The notes: a model not told the origin generated them from the letters alone. A stretch of 64,000 nt of DNA from Letharia columbiana (GCF_014066305.1 NW_023501038.1:620001-684000); one strand, 5' to 3'; counted from the first letter of the stretch, positions 33,371-46,283 are shown. A program made the numbers and translations.

Positions 33371-35544
33371 ATGAACGAAAACCTTCCCCCGCGTTGGTCT
33401 CCCATGGTTGGCCCCGAGGAAGAATTCGCAAACTTTCTCGACTTTACTGACCTCGGTTTCGGTGGCTACGATGCTGTGGATCTACAACAGGATGGAGCTG
33501 GGGCAATGGATACCTCCATGGAGGGTGCTGCCGGCATCCTTGGACTCGGGCAAGGGCATATGCAGCAACAGCAGCAGCCGCCGCCACCAGTGGATCAGCG
33601 GAATCATGCGACCCCCATAAACGGCTTTCATGGCTCGACAGAATCCTTTCCAGATCTTGCTATGCAGCAAGATCTTTTCGATCAACAGCAGCAACAACAG
33701 CTACACATGCAGGACCAGCAATATTACGGTCAGAATGTGGTACCACCTACACCTAACAGTTTGGAGATGCACGGAGGACATGCGCAGTACTATCGGACGC
33801 CGGCTGATCATCAGCAGCTGCGTATGTATGATCACTACAGGCGAATTCAGAAGGATCAGGTAGGACCTCCTTATTGAAGGGCGAAGTATGAAGAAGAAAC
33901 TAATTTGCTTGACAGATGATTTTTACCCCTCTCGTATCTCCTGCAGTAACTCCACTCGATACGCAATTCCAGTACCCAGACTATGCTGCACCAGCAGATG
34001 CCTTCAGTCCGTTAACCTCGCCGGCTCTGAGAGCGCAAAACCAAGCTGCCCAACAATCTGTCTATGGAGCTGTTCGAGGCTCAGATACCTCCGATACGAC
34101 GTCGCCCATAGACCCAAGTCTTGAGTTCTCCGCACCCACCACTGGGTCGACAGCAGCATCTTTGCGTAAGTCGAAACGGAAAACGTCTTCATCATCCACA
34201 AAAATTCAAGCCCGCGCTGTAAGACAGTCCCCCGCAATGAAGCCACAAAACAGGAAGAAGCAGCCTTCCAGCACAGTCATACCGCCAAAAGAGGTATCTG
34301 GGATCATTGAAGAAGCGAGGAGATCAAGCCAAACCAACAATACTCAGCAGAAGGCTGATGGAAAACTTCATCTTCCCTATGGTCAAGATAGCTCTGGACC
34401 GGACTCGGTCTCTCCCGAGCCATTGTCCGAGATTCTTATGCCACCACCTGCTACACCCAAATCTAGCTCTGCCAGCAGATCCCCTTACCTCCATGCCAAG
34501 CAAAATGGACACCAAGCGGGCCCCTTGCAGGACACAAACGGCGAGCCTGCAACTCCCGCATCATTGATGAAGATTCGTAAACAGGCTGGAAAAGTCAACG
34601 GCATGAATCGTTCGACGTCTAGCTTGAAAGAGCAGACGGCACTTGCAGAGGCGGACATGGAGCAAATTATGGAGGACATTCGTCTACCTGAGCCAACGAG
34701 TACATCGAGGAAACCGGCTCTGAAACCAATCAACACAGCAGGTGCAAACCTAGATCAATCATCGCCAACCATGGGTGCTCGGAAGACGCCCAAATGTGGC
34801 CCCGCAAGTGCACCAATCACCACGAACACCTCAGCATTTCCAAGCCCCCAGCTTGTTGCTTCGCCTACGAGCGCAGGAGCCATCAAACGTGTAGATTCTA
34901 GAATGAAGAGTAGGGATCCGAAGAAACGCAACAGCCAAGGCTCTGTGCATGTCAGCCCCGCCCTACGTCCCAAGATCTCTCCCAGCATTCAACCGTTGCT
35001 GCCAGAAGGAGGTAAGGGTCTCCCATTCCACCAGTTGATCTCAGCAGCTGACACATGGCCTCCAGTCATCGTCTCCGCAGAAACCTCTGCCCTTCTACTC
35101 GCATCCAAATCCAATTACCAGAACATCCTCGAAGGCACCCACCTGCCCGGAGTCTCCTACCCCGAAACTCTCTCCACAAACCTCACATCTAAGCGTACGT
35201 CACACAAGATTGCCGAGCAAGGCCGTCGCAACCGTATCAACACCGCGCTCCAGGAGATTGCAGGCCTCTTACCCCCTTCTACACCACAAGTCAACGGTCA
35301 ATCTGGCGGTACGGGAGGAACGAGTCCCAGTCTTATGATGAGCGGAACGCTAGCACAGCAGAGCAATAGCAAGGCTAGTACGGTGGAATTGGCGATCGAG
35401 TACATTAAGAGCTTGCAAAAGGAGCTGAGCGAGGCAAAGGAGAAATTACGGGCAGCCGAGAGGGAAAGCGAGGCAAGAAAGGACAAGGATAAGGAAAAGG
35501 GAAATACCGCCATGAACGGAGACATGGAGACAGAAGCTACTTGA
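33371..35544 (+). CDS. bHLH transcription factor of the NUC-1/PalcA/Pho4 type
   Basis: Three exons (33371-33859, 33916-35011, 35066-35544) give 687 residues. The Gln-rich N-terminus includes QQQQQ runs, then a DYAAPADAFSPLTSPAL region. Long Ser/Pro-rich disorder follows. The C-terminal DNA-binding domain has a basic region SKRTSHKIAEQGRRNRINTA with the His-Glu-Arg E-box-contact pattern. Helix 1 is ALQEIAGLLP, followed by an extended loop and helix 2 (ASTVELAIEYIKSLQKEL), which runs into a charged leucine-zipper-like tail. Family members turn on phosphate-acquisition genes at CACGTG sites under control of the Pho80/Pho85 pair. Intron 2 (35012-35065) is 54 bp, in frame and without stops, so retention yields an 18-residue longer protein. 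Confidence 0.9.
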
Positions 35545-36249
35545 AAGACAGGCGGTTTGCTCAATCGATACCTTTGCTTGCGACATTTGCTTGCCAGCTA
35601 TGATTTACGAGGGGGTAAGGGGCGTTTTATGGTGGTGATGGTGGGAATGCTGGAAATGGCGGGTATGAATGTGGGGATGATGCGTGCTATGCTGCTATGC
35701 TGTTCTACGCGATTTCCGAAAGTTCGAAGCTGGGTCCTGAAGCCGGGCTGGCTTGCTTATCAGGCAGTGGGAAAGCATTCTAGAGGAGTTTGCTATGCTA
35801 TCAACGGCGAATGGTGACTCGGTATAAATAAAAGTAGAGTCGAGTGACTGTGAAATGTATTTGTATGGGGCGATCTATATTAATTAAATACCTATCTTGA
35901 AGACGTATATTTCGTTTCCGTGTTACGTGCATGTTTGTGATCTCTTTCCGTCCGATCAAGACAATCGAATCATTTGTTTCAAAAGTCTATATACAAATCA
36001 CACCTGTGACGTTATCCACAAAAGAGGCCATAGATACATCCACGCTGTCCCCCCAAAAAAAGAGTAAAAAATATAGTCAACCATACGAAGAGAAGCGAAG
36101 AAGACAACAAAACCCTCCCCGACGCCAACGCTAAAAGTCCCCAAAGAGAAGAAGTAGCCATGTACACGTTCAGATGCTCGTAGGTGTGTGGGGGGAGGGA
36201 TGTTTTCCCCCCACGGACACGGGCATGGTGCGAACGAAACCCCCTCCCA
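35545..36249. other. Intergenic, convergent 3' region
   Basis: Lies between two converging genes. AT-rich with possible polyadenylation signals (AATAAA-like at about 35825-35830). No gene is supported. Confidence 0.6.
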
Positions 36250-37556
36250 TCACGACGCCGCGACCACGGCCGCCGCACCGACCAGCGCGCCCACCCAAGC
36301 CCCCCACGCCGCCCCGGCCCGCGACGCGGCGGACTTGCTCCCCCCGCCGCCGCCGCCGCCGGCGGCTCCGCCGGCGGCGGCCGGGACGCTCGCGTTGACG
36401 AAGGCGGGCCCGCACATCTCGTTGATCAGGGTGGCGGAGGCGACGTAGTCGAGGTTGAGCGGCTGGGTCCGGTTCGGGGCGGCGGCGGCGTAGACGGCCA
36501 TGGTGGCGGCGAGGCAGGCGTCGCAGGTCGGCAGGCTGCCCGAGGGCAGGCCGATGCCCAGGGGCACGTAGTAGACGTAGCTGTCCGTCGGGGAGGAGGC
36601 GTTGGTGACGGCGTTGGCGAAGCAGTAGGCGCTGTTGTTGTTGGGGTTGTGGTTGTCCGCCGCCGCCGGGGGGTCCTTCAGGCAGGAGGCGGCGTAGGAG
36701 ACGTCGTAGGCGAGGAGGCCGGCGTAGGCCTGGCGCACCTGCGGGTTCTCGCTGCCGTAGTCGGCCTGGCACGCGCTGGAGGAGCGCAGGGTGACGGCGA
36801 GGGAGGACATGAGGGCCGAGCAGGCGGGGAAGAAGACGGAGCAGGAGGCGTCGAGGACGGCGGTGATGGTGGAGGGGGTTCGGGTGGCGTCGAAGAAGGA
36901 CATGGAGTTCTGGGGGACGGGAGGTTAGTTTGAGGGGGGAGGCTTTGAGGGGGGGAAGCGAGGTGACGTACTTGGAGGAGGAGGCTGAACGGTACGCAGG
37001 AGATGAAGGTGTCGTTGCTGACCATGGAGCGGAGGAAGGTGGGACAGCTGGGTTGGGTGAAGTTGGTACCGAACCCTCCGTCAAAGGCCCTCGGGAGTGA
37101 TGTGGGCGTAGTTGAAGAATCCGAACTCGAGGAAGTCACAGCGACCTCGGCGGCTGTAGTCGTTGATGCAGTATCTGTGCTGGCTGAGTCGTCTCGACGG
37201 TGCAAAGCTGGCTGAGGTGCGGCTTTGTGGTCGAACATTATCCTTCCGTCCACAAAATGGCCTTTTACCGCTCGACTTTGAGAACCTGGATGTTCTGCTG
37301 CCTCGGTTGGCATGCACAGTTCCGAGAAAATCATCGCCATGAAGAGGAACATCTGGGTATAGATGAGCGGTAAGCGGTGCATTGAAAGCCGCCGCCGACC
37401 CGGTCGAGGTCTTTTGCGTGATGTTGTTATCGTCGCCGCGTGCTGCATATCTTCCCTTTTGCTGTTTGTGTGGTGTGATAGAAACGAATTATCCGTAGAG
37501 CAGACATCGAAAACCCCTTGGAGTCCGGCATCTCTGTGATACTCAGATCTATTCAT
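36250..37556 (-). CDS. DUF7729-type protein, probable GPI-anchored cell-surface protein
   Basis: Two exons (36972-37556 and 36250-36909) with a 62-bp intron (GTACGT...CCCCCAG) give 414 residues. A hydrophobic segment (about 64-84, LPLIYTQMFLFMAMIFSELC) can act as signal or anchor. A Ser/Thr-rich linker precedes the conserved domain: CPTFLRSMVSNDTFISCVPF, the spliced SLLLQ-NSMSFF, CSVFFPACSALMSSLA, CQADYGSENPQVRQAYAGL, YCFANAVTNASSPTDSY, and DACLAATMAVYAAAA. Several Cys and Asn-x-Ser/Thr sites fit an extracellular location. The end is Gly/Ser-rich and then hydrophobic, as in GPI signals. Exon 2 has extreme GC and a third-position G/C bias unlike exon 1 and its neighbours. A Met at 37448 is an alternative start. 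Confidence 0.8.
36330..36385. repeat. CCG-rich self-complementary tract
   Basis: CCGCCGCCGCCGCCGCC followed by GGCGGCTCCGCCGGCGGCGG forms an inverted repeat within the DUF7729 coding exon. On the coding strand it encodes Ala/Gly runs near the C-terminus. It should form a strong hairpin. Confidence 0.75.
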
Positions 37557-40034
37557 TATTCGTGTTGTATGTGCCGCAATTCCAGCATTGCCACCCTGGG
37601 GCTGCCAAACAGCAGTCTTAGAGCGACGTCGATGTGTGAAGCTGTAGGTCTGCGGGTGTCGCAGGTCCTAAATGGGGTATCTCGTGTGGATTCGGTGTCA
37701 GACAGTGGAAGGATCTGGCTGAAGAGTGTTCCTTCCGGCTGTGAGATTGGGTTGTGAGGAAAGTTTTGGTAAAAAGAGTGACTTGAGTTGGCCTTGGGTA
37801 TAAGAAAAGGCGTTCACATGGACATGAATGTGCTGGGCAATTGATTGATGGCAGGAAGAGGTCTATGAAAGGACAGACAAACTTGATGAAAAGGGAAGCA
37901 GGCGAAGTTTATTAGTATTGTCATCTCCATGTTGGTGGAGCGGCCGAACTTGTGTGCCTGCATGAAGATTAGACCGATTGAGTTTAGACAGATGGCTGAG
38001 CGCCGTGCGCTTGCACGCTTAGGACGCATATTTAGATGGTATTTCATGCAGAAATCATTTAAGTAGACAGTAGTCAGACATGCACACATCATACATGTAA
38101 CCGTAGCTTACCATAGCTTGCAGCATCGGCCTCTTTTCGTGGGATGTTTAAATTAACTAGTGTCTCTTTAGACTCTTCAGTAGTGACTGGTAGTGTTCCT
38201 GGTGTCCATAAAACGTGGCTTGCGGCGTGCCCTAGAGTCCTATAGGCGTTTCGCAAGGGTCTCAGCCGATGAAGGCGAGCCGCTGGGACTCTTGGACTCA
38301 TCGACTCGTGGGACATTTGTCGCAAAAGAGCGACTCCTCCTCATCTGCTTAGGCTTCGGGCAAGACTGTTATTCAGGCGTCCCGGTGGCACAGATATTCC
38401 TGCACCACGTGAGGTCGAAAATAAGTGCGCCTGCCCAAGTTGTCAGCATTCTGGAATCCCCACAAGCTTTGCCCTGTTGATCTCCCTTTGCTGATCCCCA
38501 TCCCCGGTCCACCAAAACCCGTTTGAGGCTCGGCAGGATAGGTAGTACGAGTTCGTAAGATGCCTTATGTTGGTCCTTTCATATCGCATCGGTCTTCCCT
38601 ACATGTATAGTACCAATACGAGGTAAGTCCATCGACCCACAGAGCTGCCGTGCCGCAGCCCGCCTTGTGATTAACCACAGCTGGTCCGTGCTTGGCTGTC
38701 AGCATGGATGTTGGCCATGGATGCTGCCTGCAACATCCTGCTCGATGTTTACTATGGCGGTGCCTAAGTCAAATTAAGCATGCCACGATCGATCGCATAG
38801 TAATATTAACGTTCGTTTAGTTTGGACAAATCTCTCGCAAGATCATGAGTGTACGTCGTAGTGCTCGCAGAAAATCTCTGGAAAGTCGCGCTATGAAAGG
38901 TACAAGTCGCATCGACTTCCATCTTTCAGATGTTTGCTCTTTTTCATCTGATGCCACGCAGAGAAGGCGGACGAGACAGGATACGAGAACGCGAGGCAAA
39001 AGTGGATCTGAAAAAAGGGTGGACAGTAGAGTACGAGCAGGAAAATTTCCGATAATGTTGGTTTTCCCGTCAGCGCTCAGGGCGGCTTCTCTTGGCCGAG
39101 CACCAACGGAAAAACCGCATGCTATTATTTCTCTCATTCCGTCTTTGTGTGTCACTTTCCTAGTACCTCGCAGTGACGAATATCCGCTCAACTCATCTCA
39201 GGCTTTCCTCGGCCGATCATCAACGGGCAAGTGCTGCGTTCCTGTGTTGGAGGTGTATGCAGTCCGGATGTATGCTTGTTGGATACCTTGCATGCATACC
39301 CCGTAGATATGCGCTCAGCTCAGATCTCAAATGCGTGTGCGACTGAATCAATCTTGCGTCTTTTCTCCGAGACATCTTTGGCCGCTGCGGTCCCGCGGTT
39401 GGCGGGGGATGATATACGTAGAAGCGACGGTCCTATCATGTGTATGCCGATGCAAGGGGATAAAAGTCTAAAAGTAGATTGCGGCTCTGCTGCTGCGCTT
39501 TGCGCGCCAAGTGCAGTAGGTTAATGGGTATGGAGAAGGACAAGGAGGGGGTAAGAGGTAGCCAGTAAAGTGGTTTTGGGCGAGAAGAGAACCGGGTCAT
39601 CGAAGGGGTGGCATCACGGAGCATGCATCTTTGGCCCCGATTGGCAGGGTAAACGAACCACGGAAAATTCGTTGCTTGGACTCGAAACCCATCACGATGC
39701 GAATGCATTATGCGAAATGAACTTGAGGACTCGAGAATGGGCGAGCTTGACAAGATGTGCATTCATCACAGTAGGGACGGATGGACTCTGTAACTCATGA
39801 ACATGACTTCCTCAACGGTCATCTGCTCGTATGAAGAATTGAACCATGCCAATTGTTTGCATCTGCGGATTTGGGAATAATTCGACAGTGGCGTCGAATG
39901 CACCAATGGCATGTACTATCAACCCTGAATCATACATTGTATCTATTCGCCAAAGTGACACCACCAATGATCATTGCATGATATGACATAGCAGCCCACC
40001 TCTTTCCATGTATGCAATTCCAACGCCATCTTGC
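37557..40034. other. Long intergenic region, no gene seen
   Basis: ORFs of 92-153 codons (for example 38845-39306 plus and 38817-39191 minus) overlap antiparallel without known content. No inverted terminal repeats or low-complexity arrays stand out. Confidence 0.55.
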
Positions 40035-43000
40035 CTAAACCCTCTCTTCCACAAAATCCAAAAACTCGCAGTCATCCTCGAAGATCTCGTCTTCTGTGCC
40101 CGCCACTGTCCCTTCGTCTTTCGTGCTGCGTTTTCGCCGAGTCGTTACGACGATTTGCTGGCCCTCCTCTGCATTGCCTTTCATACTAATGACATTCTCC
40201 ATCCGCGATGGCGTAGCTTGTCCCAAACCTGGATCATCATCTTCGTGGCCGGTAGGGCCGACGCTGATCTTGATAGCGGGAACAGTCTCTCCAAATACCC
40301 AGGTGCTTGTCCCTTGAGATATAGTAGGAACGGCAGATGTGACCTCGTCACTGTAGATGTAGAGTTTGACTCGTCGATCTGTATGAAATGGTTGATAGGC
40401 CAGACTTGTGTCCAATTCGGCATAGGAAAGAGGGTGCGTTTCGAGTTTCGAGTTCGATAACACTGGTAAAGCAGGCTGTGGATGCCAGAACGAGCCATGA
40501 GGTGTTGAAGGCTCAGGTGACGATCGAGAATTGGGAAGCTGTTTACTCATAACGTGCTGTGTTGCGGCTGGCTCTTTTGGAAGACTGAACTCGACTGGTC
40601 TATCGCCAAAGACTGAGGGCCGTCGCTGTCGAGCTTTGGAGTTGCTGCTTTGGCGAATACTGTAGATCCGTACAAGGCCTCCACCAGTGACGGCGATGCG
40701 GCCTAGGCCCTTTCCACTAAGCCATCTGACGCAACCCGGGGCCACAGCACTCTGGGAACTTGGTAGAGCTAGACGATTCTCACCTAGATGGCGGATCGTA
40801 TTCACAGTGCCTGCAGCTGCTGCACCGACAGATCTGTTGAAGCCAGCTGCCACGGCTCTTCCACTTTTCGCACCAATACCGGCGGTCAATGCCATACCGC
40901 CAAATCCGGAAAAGCCACTCCCCACGCTTGGACGACGCCCACGAACGGCATCGATAAGAGGTTGAGTCTTGCCGGTAAACATGCCGAAGGCCGAGGAAAA
41001 ACCATTGCTAGCACCAGCCGATACAGGCCTTGCACTGTCGTCGTTTTTGGCACCAGTCGCACTTGAAGCGCTTGCGGAAATGCTACTACGTAAAATCCGA
41101 CGAGGTGGTGGCCATTGAAATGCGGAAGGCGGTAGTTCGTTGATGTGGACAGTGCCTCTATCGGTGATGATAGCCAGTCGCTCTCCTTTGGGTTCCGTCC
41201 AAACAACGTCTACGATCCTGGCCTCAGTCATGCGAGTTATCTTTGCAACTTGGCGGACACTGGGACCTTTCGGAGATGCGTCAGGGTCTCCTGCACGTGC
41301 AGCTTCCCCATGCACCATGCGCATCAAGTCCCAGACATGCTCAACATCCCCTTTTGCACTTGCTGTCAGTAAGTGCAAGCCATTTGGAGAGAACGAGAGC
41401 AGACTACATCCAGTCGGCAGCGAGAAAGTGGCCAGCGGTTGTAAGATTGAAGCGGCTTTTGAGTGCTGACTCTTTGAAAGTTTTTCCAAATCAAAAATTG
41501 ACACCAGCGCGGGCCGGTTTTTTGCTCGGTTGACTGGACTGTCCTGTGCATGAGTAGGAGGAAAGCTCTGCTGATTTGATAGCGCTGATAGATCAGGGGT
41601 AGAAGGAGGAGCTGCGGGTCCTTGCTGGCTTTGTTCGGACGGTTTGGACCAGTAATTACTCCATGCCTGCTTCCCTTCAAGCCCAACCCATTGAGCGGTC
41701 TTCAAGAACCCCTGTGCAATATCCCGAGCAGCTTTGTTGAGTAAGCCTTCGCCTTCTGGGGTGTCAAGATCACATGATATCTGAGGTTCCGCAGCGGGTG
41801 CATGGGAACTGACTCCGGGGGCTTTATGGCTTGGGCCGTCAGGCTCGGCTTCTCCATGGAGGGTAACCTGCGCCGAGGACGATGGTGGTGCGACAGCAAG
41901 CCATCGGTTGCTCAGAGAAAGAATAGTAGCACTGGATCGGCGGGTACCTGCAGCGAGTGCATCATGCAACCGTGCGGGTCCAGATTCACTGGAAGAGGTG
42001 GACACGCTGCGAGTCTTCCGGGACCCTATTCGTGTCCAGACCTTGCCTAAACATCTGAAGCTCGGCAACGTCTCGGAATTTCCATGGAGAATCCTCTCAA
42101 AGATGAAGACTTCCCCACTGATGCCCGAGCTGATGACTAAAAATCTTCCTTTCGCTTGGATACTTAGGTCTCCTACAGGATGAGGCATGGTAGAATGCAG
42201 ACGTCCACCCATGATTTCGACCTTCGGACTCCTGAATAGCGTCCCTAAATGCTGTCCTTTCCTCAGAGAATAGATCTCCACAGTAGTCTGGTAATGAGTT
42301 ATGGCTGCCGCCTGCAGAGCCTGCATCTCTGAGATCGAGGGTTCAAACTCTTCCTCTACCGCATGGCTGGTTCCAGGCCTGGATGGAGCACTTGATATAA
42401 TGTATGGACCATGAACGATGACGGCGATTAATGGCTGGAGCGGTCGGTCACTGACGCATTGGGAGTGGAGTATTTTGGCACCAACTACAGATCCTCTAAG
42501 ACCATCTAGGCGACCAACAAGGTCGAAGCGTTTCCTGCCAATATGATAGATATTCAAGCCATGGTCGAAACCCACTAATAAGACATTCTCTGTGTTTCCG
42601 GAGACTTCATGCCCAGAAGACAAGAGGCTGTCAAAAACACAGCAGAAACCCTCACCAGGCACGCCGTCTTCTGGTGCCGGCTCAGGATGACCCAAGTCAA
42701 TTTCTGGCGCTGCGTAGTAATGCGCTTGCTGGTGGTGTGGCGGTGGTGGAAAGTGGGAGTTCTGAGAGTGCATAGACGGAGGCCTCCGGTTGGAAGGAGA
42801 CGAACCCGCATAGTCCCCAAAGCTCTGATATTCGTTGGTCCGCTGTATAGGCTTGCGGTAGGCAGCTTTTGGCGAGGTTGGAGGCGAGGTGTGAGAGAAT
42901 CCTCCTCGAAGCTCGGGATCAAGAGGTGGGCGATATTCTGGAGGGGATCCGGTTCGGCGGACTCCGTTACTAAAATCATGTGGAGGACTACGACCAAAAG

Positions 43001-43448
43001 GAATATTCTGAGCCCATTCTGTTGTAGTTTGGGCGGGTATGTCTGATGAACGTGTGGGAGCAGAAGCATCCCAAGCTTCTAGACGAGGGGACGAGACACC
43101 GTTGGAGACTGGAGGAGGAAGAGGAGGAGACATCGAATGACGTAGTTGTGAGAGAATGGAAGGAGGAGAGGTCCTTGAGTACGCAGACTGGTCAGCGTGT
43201 TTCTATCGTGGTTGACAAAGCCATCCCTGCTGCGTCCGCTGTCTTCCATTGATCTTGACTTACAACTCTTGGGGCAAATCCCTATGCGACCTCTCCGCAT
43301 TCTCTCCACTGGCTTCATGCTTCTTCCGACTCTTACCCTGGCCCTTGCGAATTGGCGAAACCCTTCTTGAAGCTTCTTCTTGGTAGAAGGAACCGATCTC
43401 GACAGCCGGCTGCTGTTGGCTTGACGCTTGGTCTGACGACGGGGGCAT
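40035..43448 (-). CDS. BCAS3-like WD40 beta-propeller protein
   Basis: Exon 1 is 43264-43448 (MPPSSDQASSQQQPAVEIGS... ending RDLPQEL), then a 90-bp intron (GTAAGT, branch GCTGACC, acceptor TCAAG), then exon 2 at 40035-43173. Together they give 1107 residues. A disordered Ser/Pro-rich N-terminus (about 1-225) precedes a propeller: NVLLVGFDHGLNIYHI, LIAVIVHGPYIISSAPSRPG, TVEIYSLRKGQHLGTLF, FLVISSGISGEVFIFER, RWLAVAPPSSSAQVTL. The BCAS3 block is then LVSIFDLEKLSK..FSLPTGCSLLSFSPNGLHLLTAS..DVEHVWDLMRMVHG, followed by KITRMTEARIVDVVWTEPKG. BCAS3-family proteins are PI3P-binding, autophagy-linked propellers. The role here is inferred. A shorter start at 43133 would lose exon 1. Confidence 0.7.
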
Positions 43449-43984
43449 TCAACTTGCAAAGAGGGGTTCGGAGTACGAATTGCGTAAAGGTGTCTTGTTC
43501 ATGAGCTCCGAAATGAAGAGTGAGATTGCTGCTCGTCGTTCTCTCCGGGAGTCGATCAGCAGATGCAGGTACCCAAAAAGCTGGTGCCTGGATAGAGCTG
43601 GTGACGGGAACACGCGTGACGACTGGGTCCACTTGATCTAATCGTAAGCAGAAGGGTGTGTTGTCACACAAGCAAAGAGTGTCTGGGAGGTGAACCATGA
43701 GGGGTTGAGGAGTCTCGGCCGTGGGGGTGGGTCTGGTGCTCCGCAACTAGGTCATCGCAGGGGTTTGCCCTAGTCAAGCAGCGAGAATTGTTGGATTTGA
43801 TATGATTGACAAGCACATATACGGGCATCTTGAAAATTGGTCTGCTTTCTTCATGGGTATCTATCTGCATTTCCAAGAATACATGGAAGTTGCACTTTTG
43901 AGCGCAACTCAATACCATCAATTCCCATGTATCCCCACAAGCCTCGAACCAGAAAACCCCTGACGATCATTCATTCTCGGCCCT
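43449..43984. other. Intergenic between two minus-strand genes
   Basis: This is the promoter of the BCAS3-like gene and the 3' flank of CWC22. A minus ORF at 43664-43921 has no recognisable content. Confidence 0.5.
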
Positions 43985-46283
43985 TCAACTGTAACTTCTA
44001 CGGCGACGATCTGATCTAGGAGGTGGTGTTCGGCTGCGAGATGAGTACGACGGGCTTCGCCTCCTGCGTTCTCTTCGGAGCGAAGGTGAACGAGAAATAT
44101 CGGAAGGTGTAATCGATCTCGCTCGGCCAGCGCCACGTCTAGGCGGTGTTCGTCGCTCTCTACCCCTACCAGAGTCCCTCCGTGGAGGTGTTCGAGAGCG
44201 GCTTGGGGAGAATTGACGGCGCCGTGCTGTACGTGAGCGCGATGATGAACGTGATTTCGACCGCGAAGACGCAGTATACGACGAGTACGAAGAGTAGCTG
44301 GACACTGAGCTCTCTGAGTCTGACTCTGGGTCTGGAGGCACTATCACCGCGGCAGGCTTAGGAGCATTCTTCAGATGGTCTCTCATCTCCTCTGTCAGTC
44401 CGCCCATCCCAATGCTAGTAAAGTAATTGATGGAGAAACGTGTGTTGCGAGGATTGTCCAGCGGAAACAAGCCTTCGAAGTAAGGGCTTTGGAGAGGATC
44501 CTTGAGGCGGGTCTGGAGTTTTGCCATGCCGAGAGCTTCAGCCAGATCTTGAATCAGAATCTTGATGAATATGCGACTACTGCTAGTGGTTTCTTCTTCG
44601 TTCAGATGAATTATGGACAGCACATGCCATCCAGTCGCGTCGCTCGAGAGCATGTGGCCCCAAAATCGAGCGATGTTGCGAAGTCTATTGGTCTCGAAGC
44701 GATGAATTGTGCTGAAATAATGTTCAAAGCTTGCCTCGAACTCAGTGGCCCAAAGGCGATTGAGCTTCGCAAATCGTTCCCCCAGAAGACCGAAGAACTT
44801 AGAGTAGGTTTTCTCCTGACTGCAGCATTCCACGATCATGCTCGGAAGCTCGGATTCTTGCCCAGGGGGTAGATTAATCTTCATGAGCTTATGACAGGCT
44901 TCCTCAAAGTCAATGGAGCTCATGATTGTCAAATAGATCGTCCTGCGGAGGTTGACTAGGTCCGTATTTGTCTGATCTTTGATTTCCAACTCTCGTTCTG
45001 CGGTTTCCTCCGGGCCGCTCTCGGAGCCAGAACCGCTTTCATACTCGTCCCCATCGTCTTCGCCATCGGCTTCCCCAAGAATTTCGGATTTGAGCTTCCT
45101 ATAAGCTTCTTCATGTTCTTCAAATTCAGCGTCGTATTTGAAGATGTTGAGGCCGTCCTCGACATCCAATTCATCATCTAGACCGATTCGATGAGTGATT
45201 TGATCTTCCTCCTCCACTAGGTCTAGGTCCTCGGGAATGCTGACGTTGTCCTTGTATTTGTCCTTGCGAATCTGGAACAGGACCTCTATCATAAATTGCG
45301 TGCGGTTCTCAATGTCTGAGTCATTCAATATATGCCGGAACTGGTCAAATATTGCATTGGCAATTGCAGGATTCATTTCTTCAAGATGCTGACCGCATTC
45401 CTGAGTCAAACTGACTGCAATCTCCACTGAGTCGTCTGTTGGATGGTGAAGCAACAATAAAAGGATCTGTGCCGCTATCATCTCGTGGCAGACCTGTACA
45501 TTTGTGAGCTGGGCCAAAAAAGTTGTCGAAGCTCGCAAGACCGGCTTGTCGTTCCTTTTGAAAGCTTTCTTGAACTGTACGACTAGACGTTTCACTAGGA
45601 GCTCGCCAACCTGAGGAAGCTTTGTGTTGACTATAGCTACCATTGCCGCGTACACCGGTGAAAATGGAAGAGCCTGGGCCTGGGAGCGTTGGATACTTCT
45701 GCAAAACAACCCTGTGATGAGGTCAATACGCTGTATATGAGGTATTGGGAATGATATCCTAGAAACAATTACCTTTTCCTCGTATAAGGTTTTCTCCGAA
45801 GAGCTCTGGCACAATGTTCTTGATATTGCCAACATTAACCTTATTGACGAGCCCATTGATACTCTTCTTCAGCGCCTCCCACGCCATACGCTGGTACTCT
45901 TTACTAGCCTTATCCGTAACCTGACTCTGCAACGCCCGTAGCCGCGCAGGCGGCACATAGGTCCCTCCAGAGCGGGCACTCAGTAGCTTATTGTATTCCT
46001 TCTTCGCGAGCTCTTGCTTGTCCTCGGCGGTAAGGGGTTTCGAATCCACAGGCTCTGCAGCACGCTGGCGCAGACGCTCTGTGAGATGGCGCACGCGCTC
46101 ATCCGCATTCTTTGAGCTGGGATCTTTTAGGAAGGAGCCTCCACCGAATCCATTTCGCGGTGGTGAACGACGACGGACTGGGGAGGGTGAGCGGGATGGG
46201 GGGGAGCGCTTGCGGGGGTTGAACGATGATGGGTAGGTGTCTTGGGGAGGAGGGGTGGGCAGGCGGACGGCTGAGAGCATCAT
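43985..46283 (-). CDS. CWC22: Pre-mRNA splicing factor CWC22
   Basis: Two exons (45773-46283 and 43985-45711) flank a 61-bp intron and give 745 residues. The N-terminus is Arg/Ser/Pro-rich. Then comes [20 protein letters not shown] with [14 protein letters not shown] and the MIF4G domain: [34 protein letters not shown] joined across the intron to [15 protein letters not shown], then [20 protein letters not shown]. After RKDKYKD and an acidic stretch comes the MA3 domain ([24 protein letters not shown]-type [18 protein letters not shown]). The end is an RS-rich tail. CWC22 belongs to the spliceosome (NTC-related) and in animals recruits eIF4AIII. The gene starts 272 bp from DPM2, in opposite orientation. 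Confidence 0.95.

Noticed and set aside
36170..37084. 304-codon Arg/Pro-rich minus ORF and 249-codon Gly/Val-rich plus ORF
   Set aside because: Both are shadows of the GC-rich DUF7729 exon; their composition follows the codon bias, and the true frame has the conserved Cys pattern.
38817..39306. Overlapping 124- and 153-codon ORFs
   Set aside because: Antiparallel open frames with no domain, signal peptide or conserved composition.
42609..43046. 145-codon plus ORF
   Set aside because: Antisense to the disordered N-terminus of the BCAS3-like gene.
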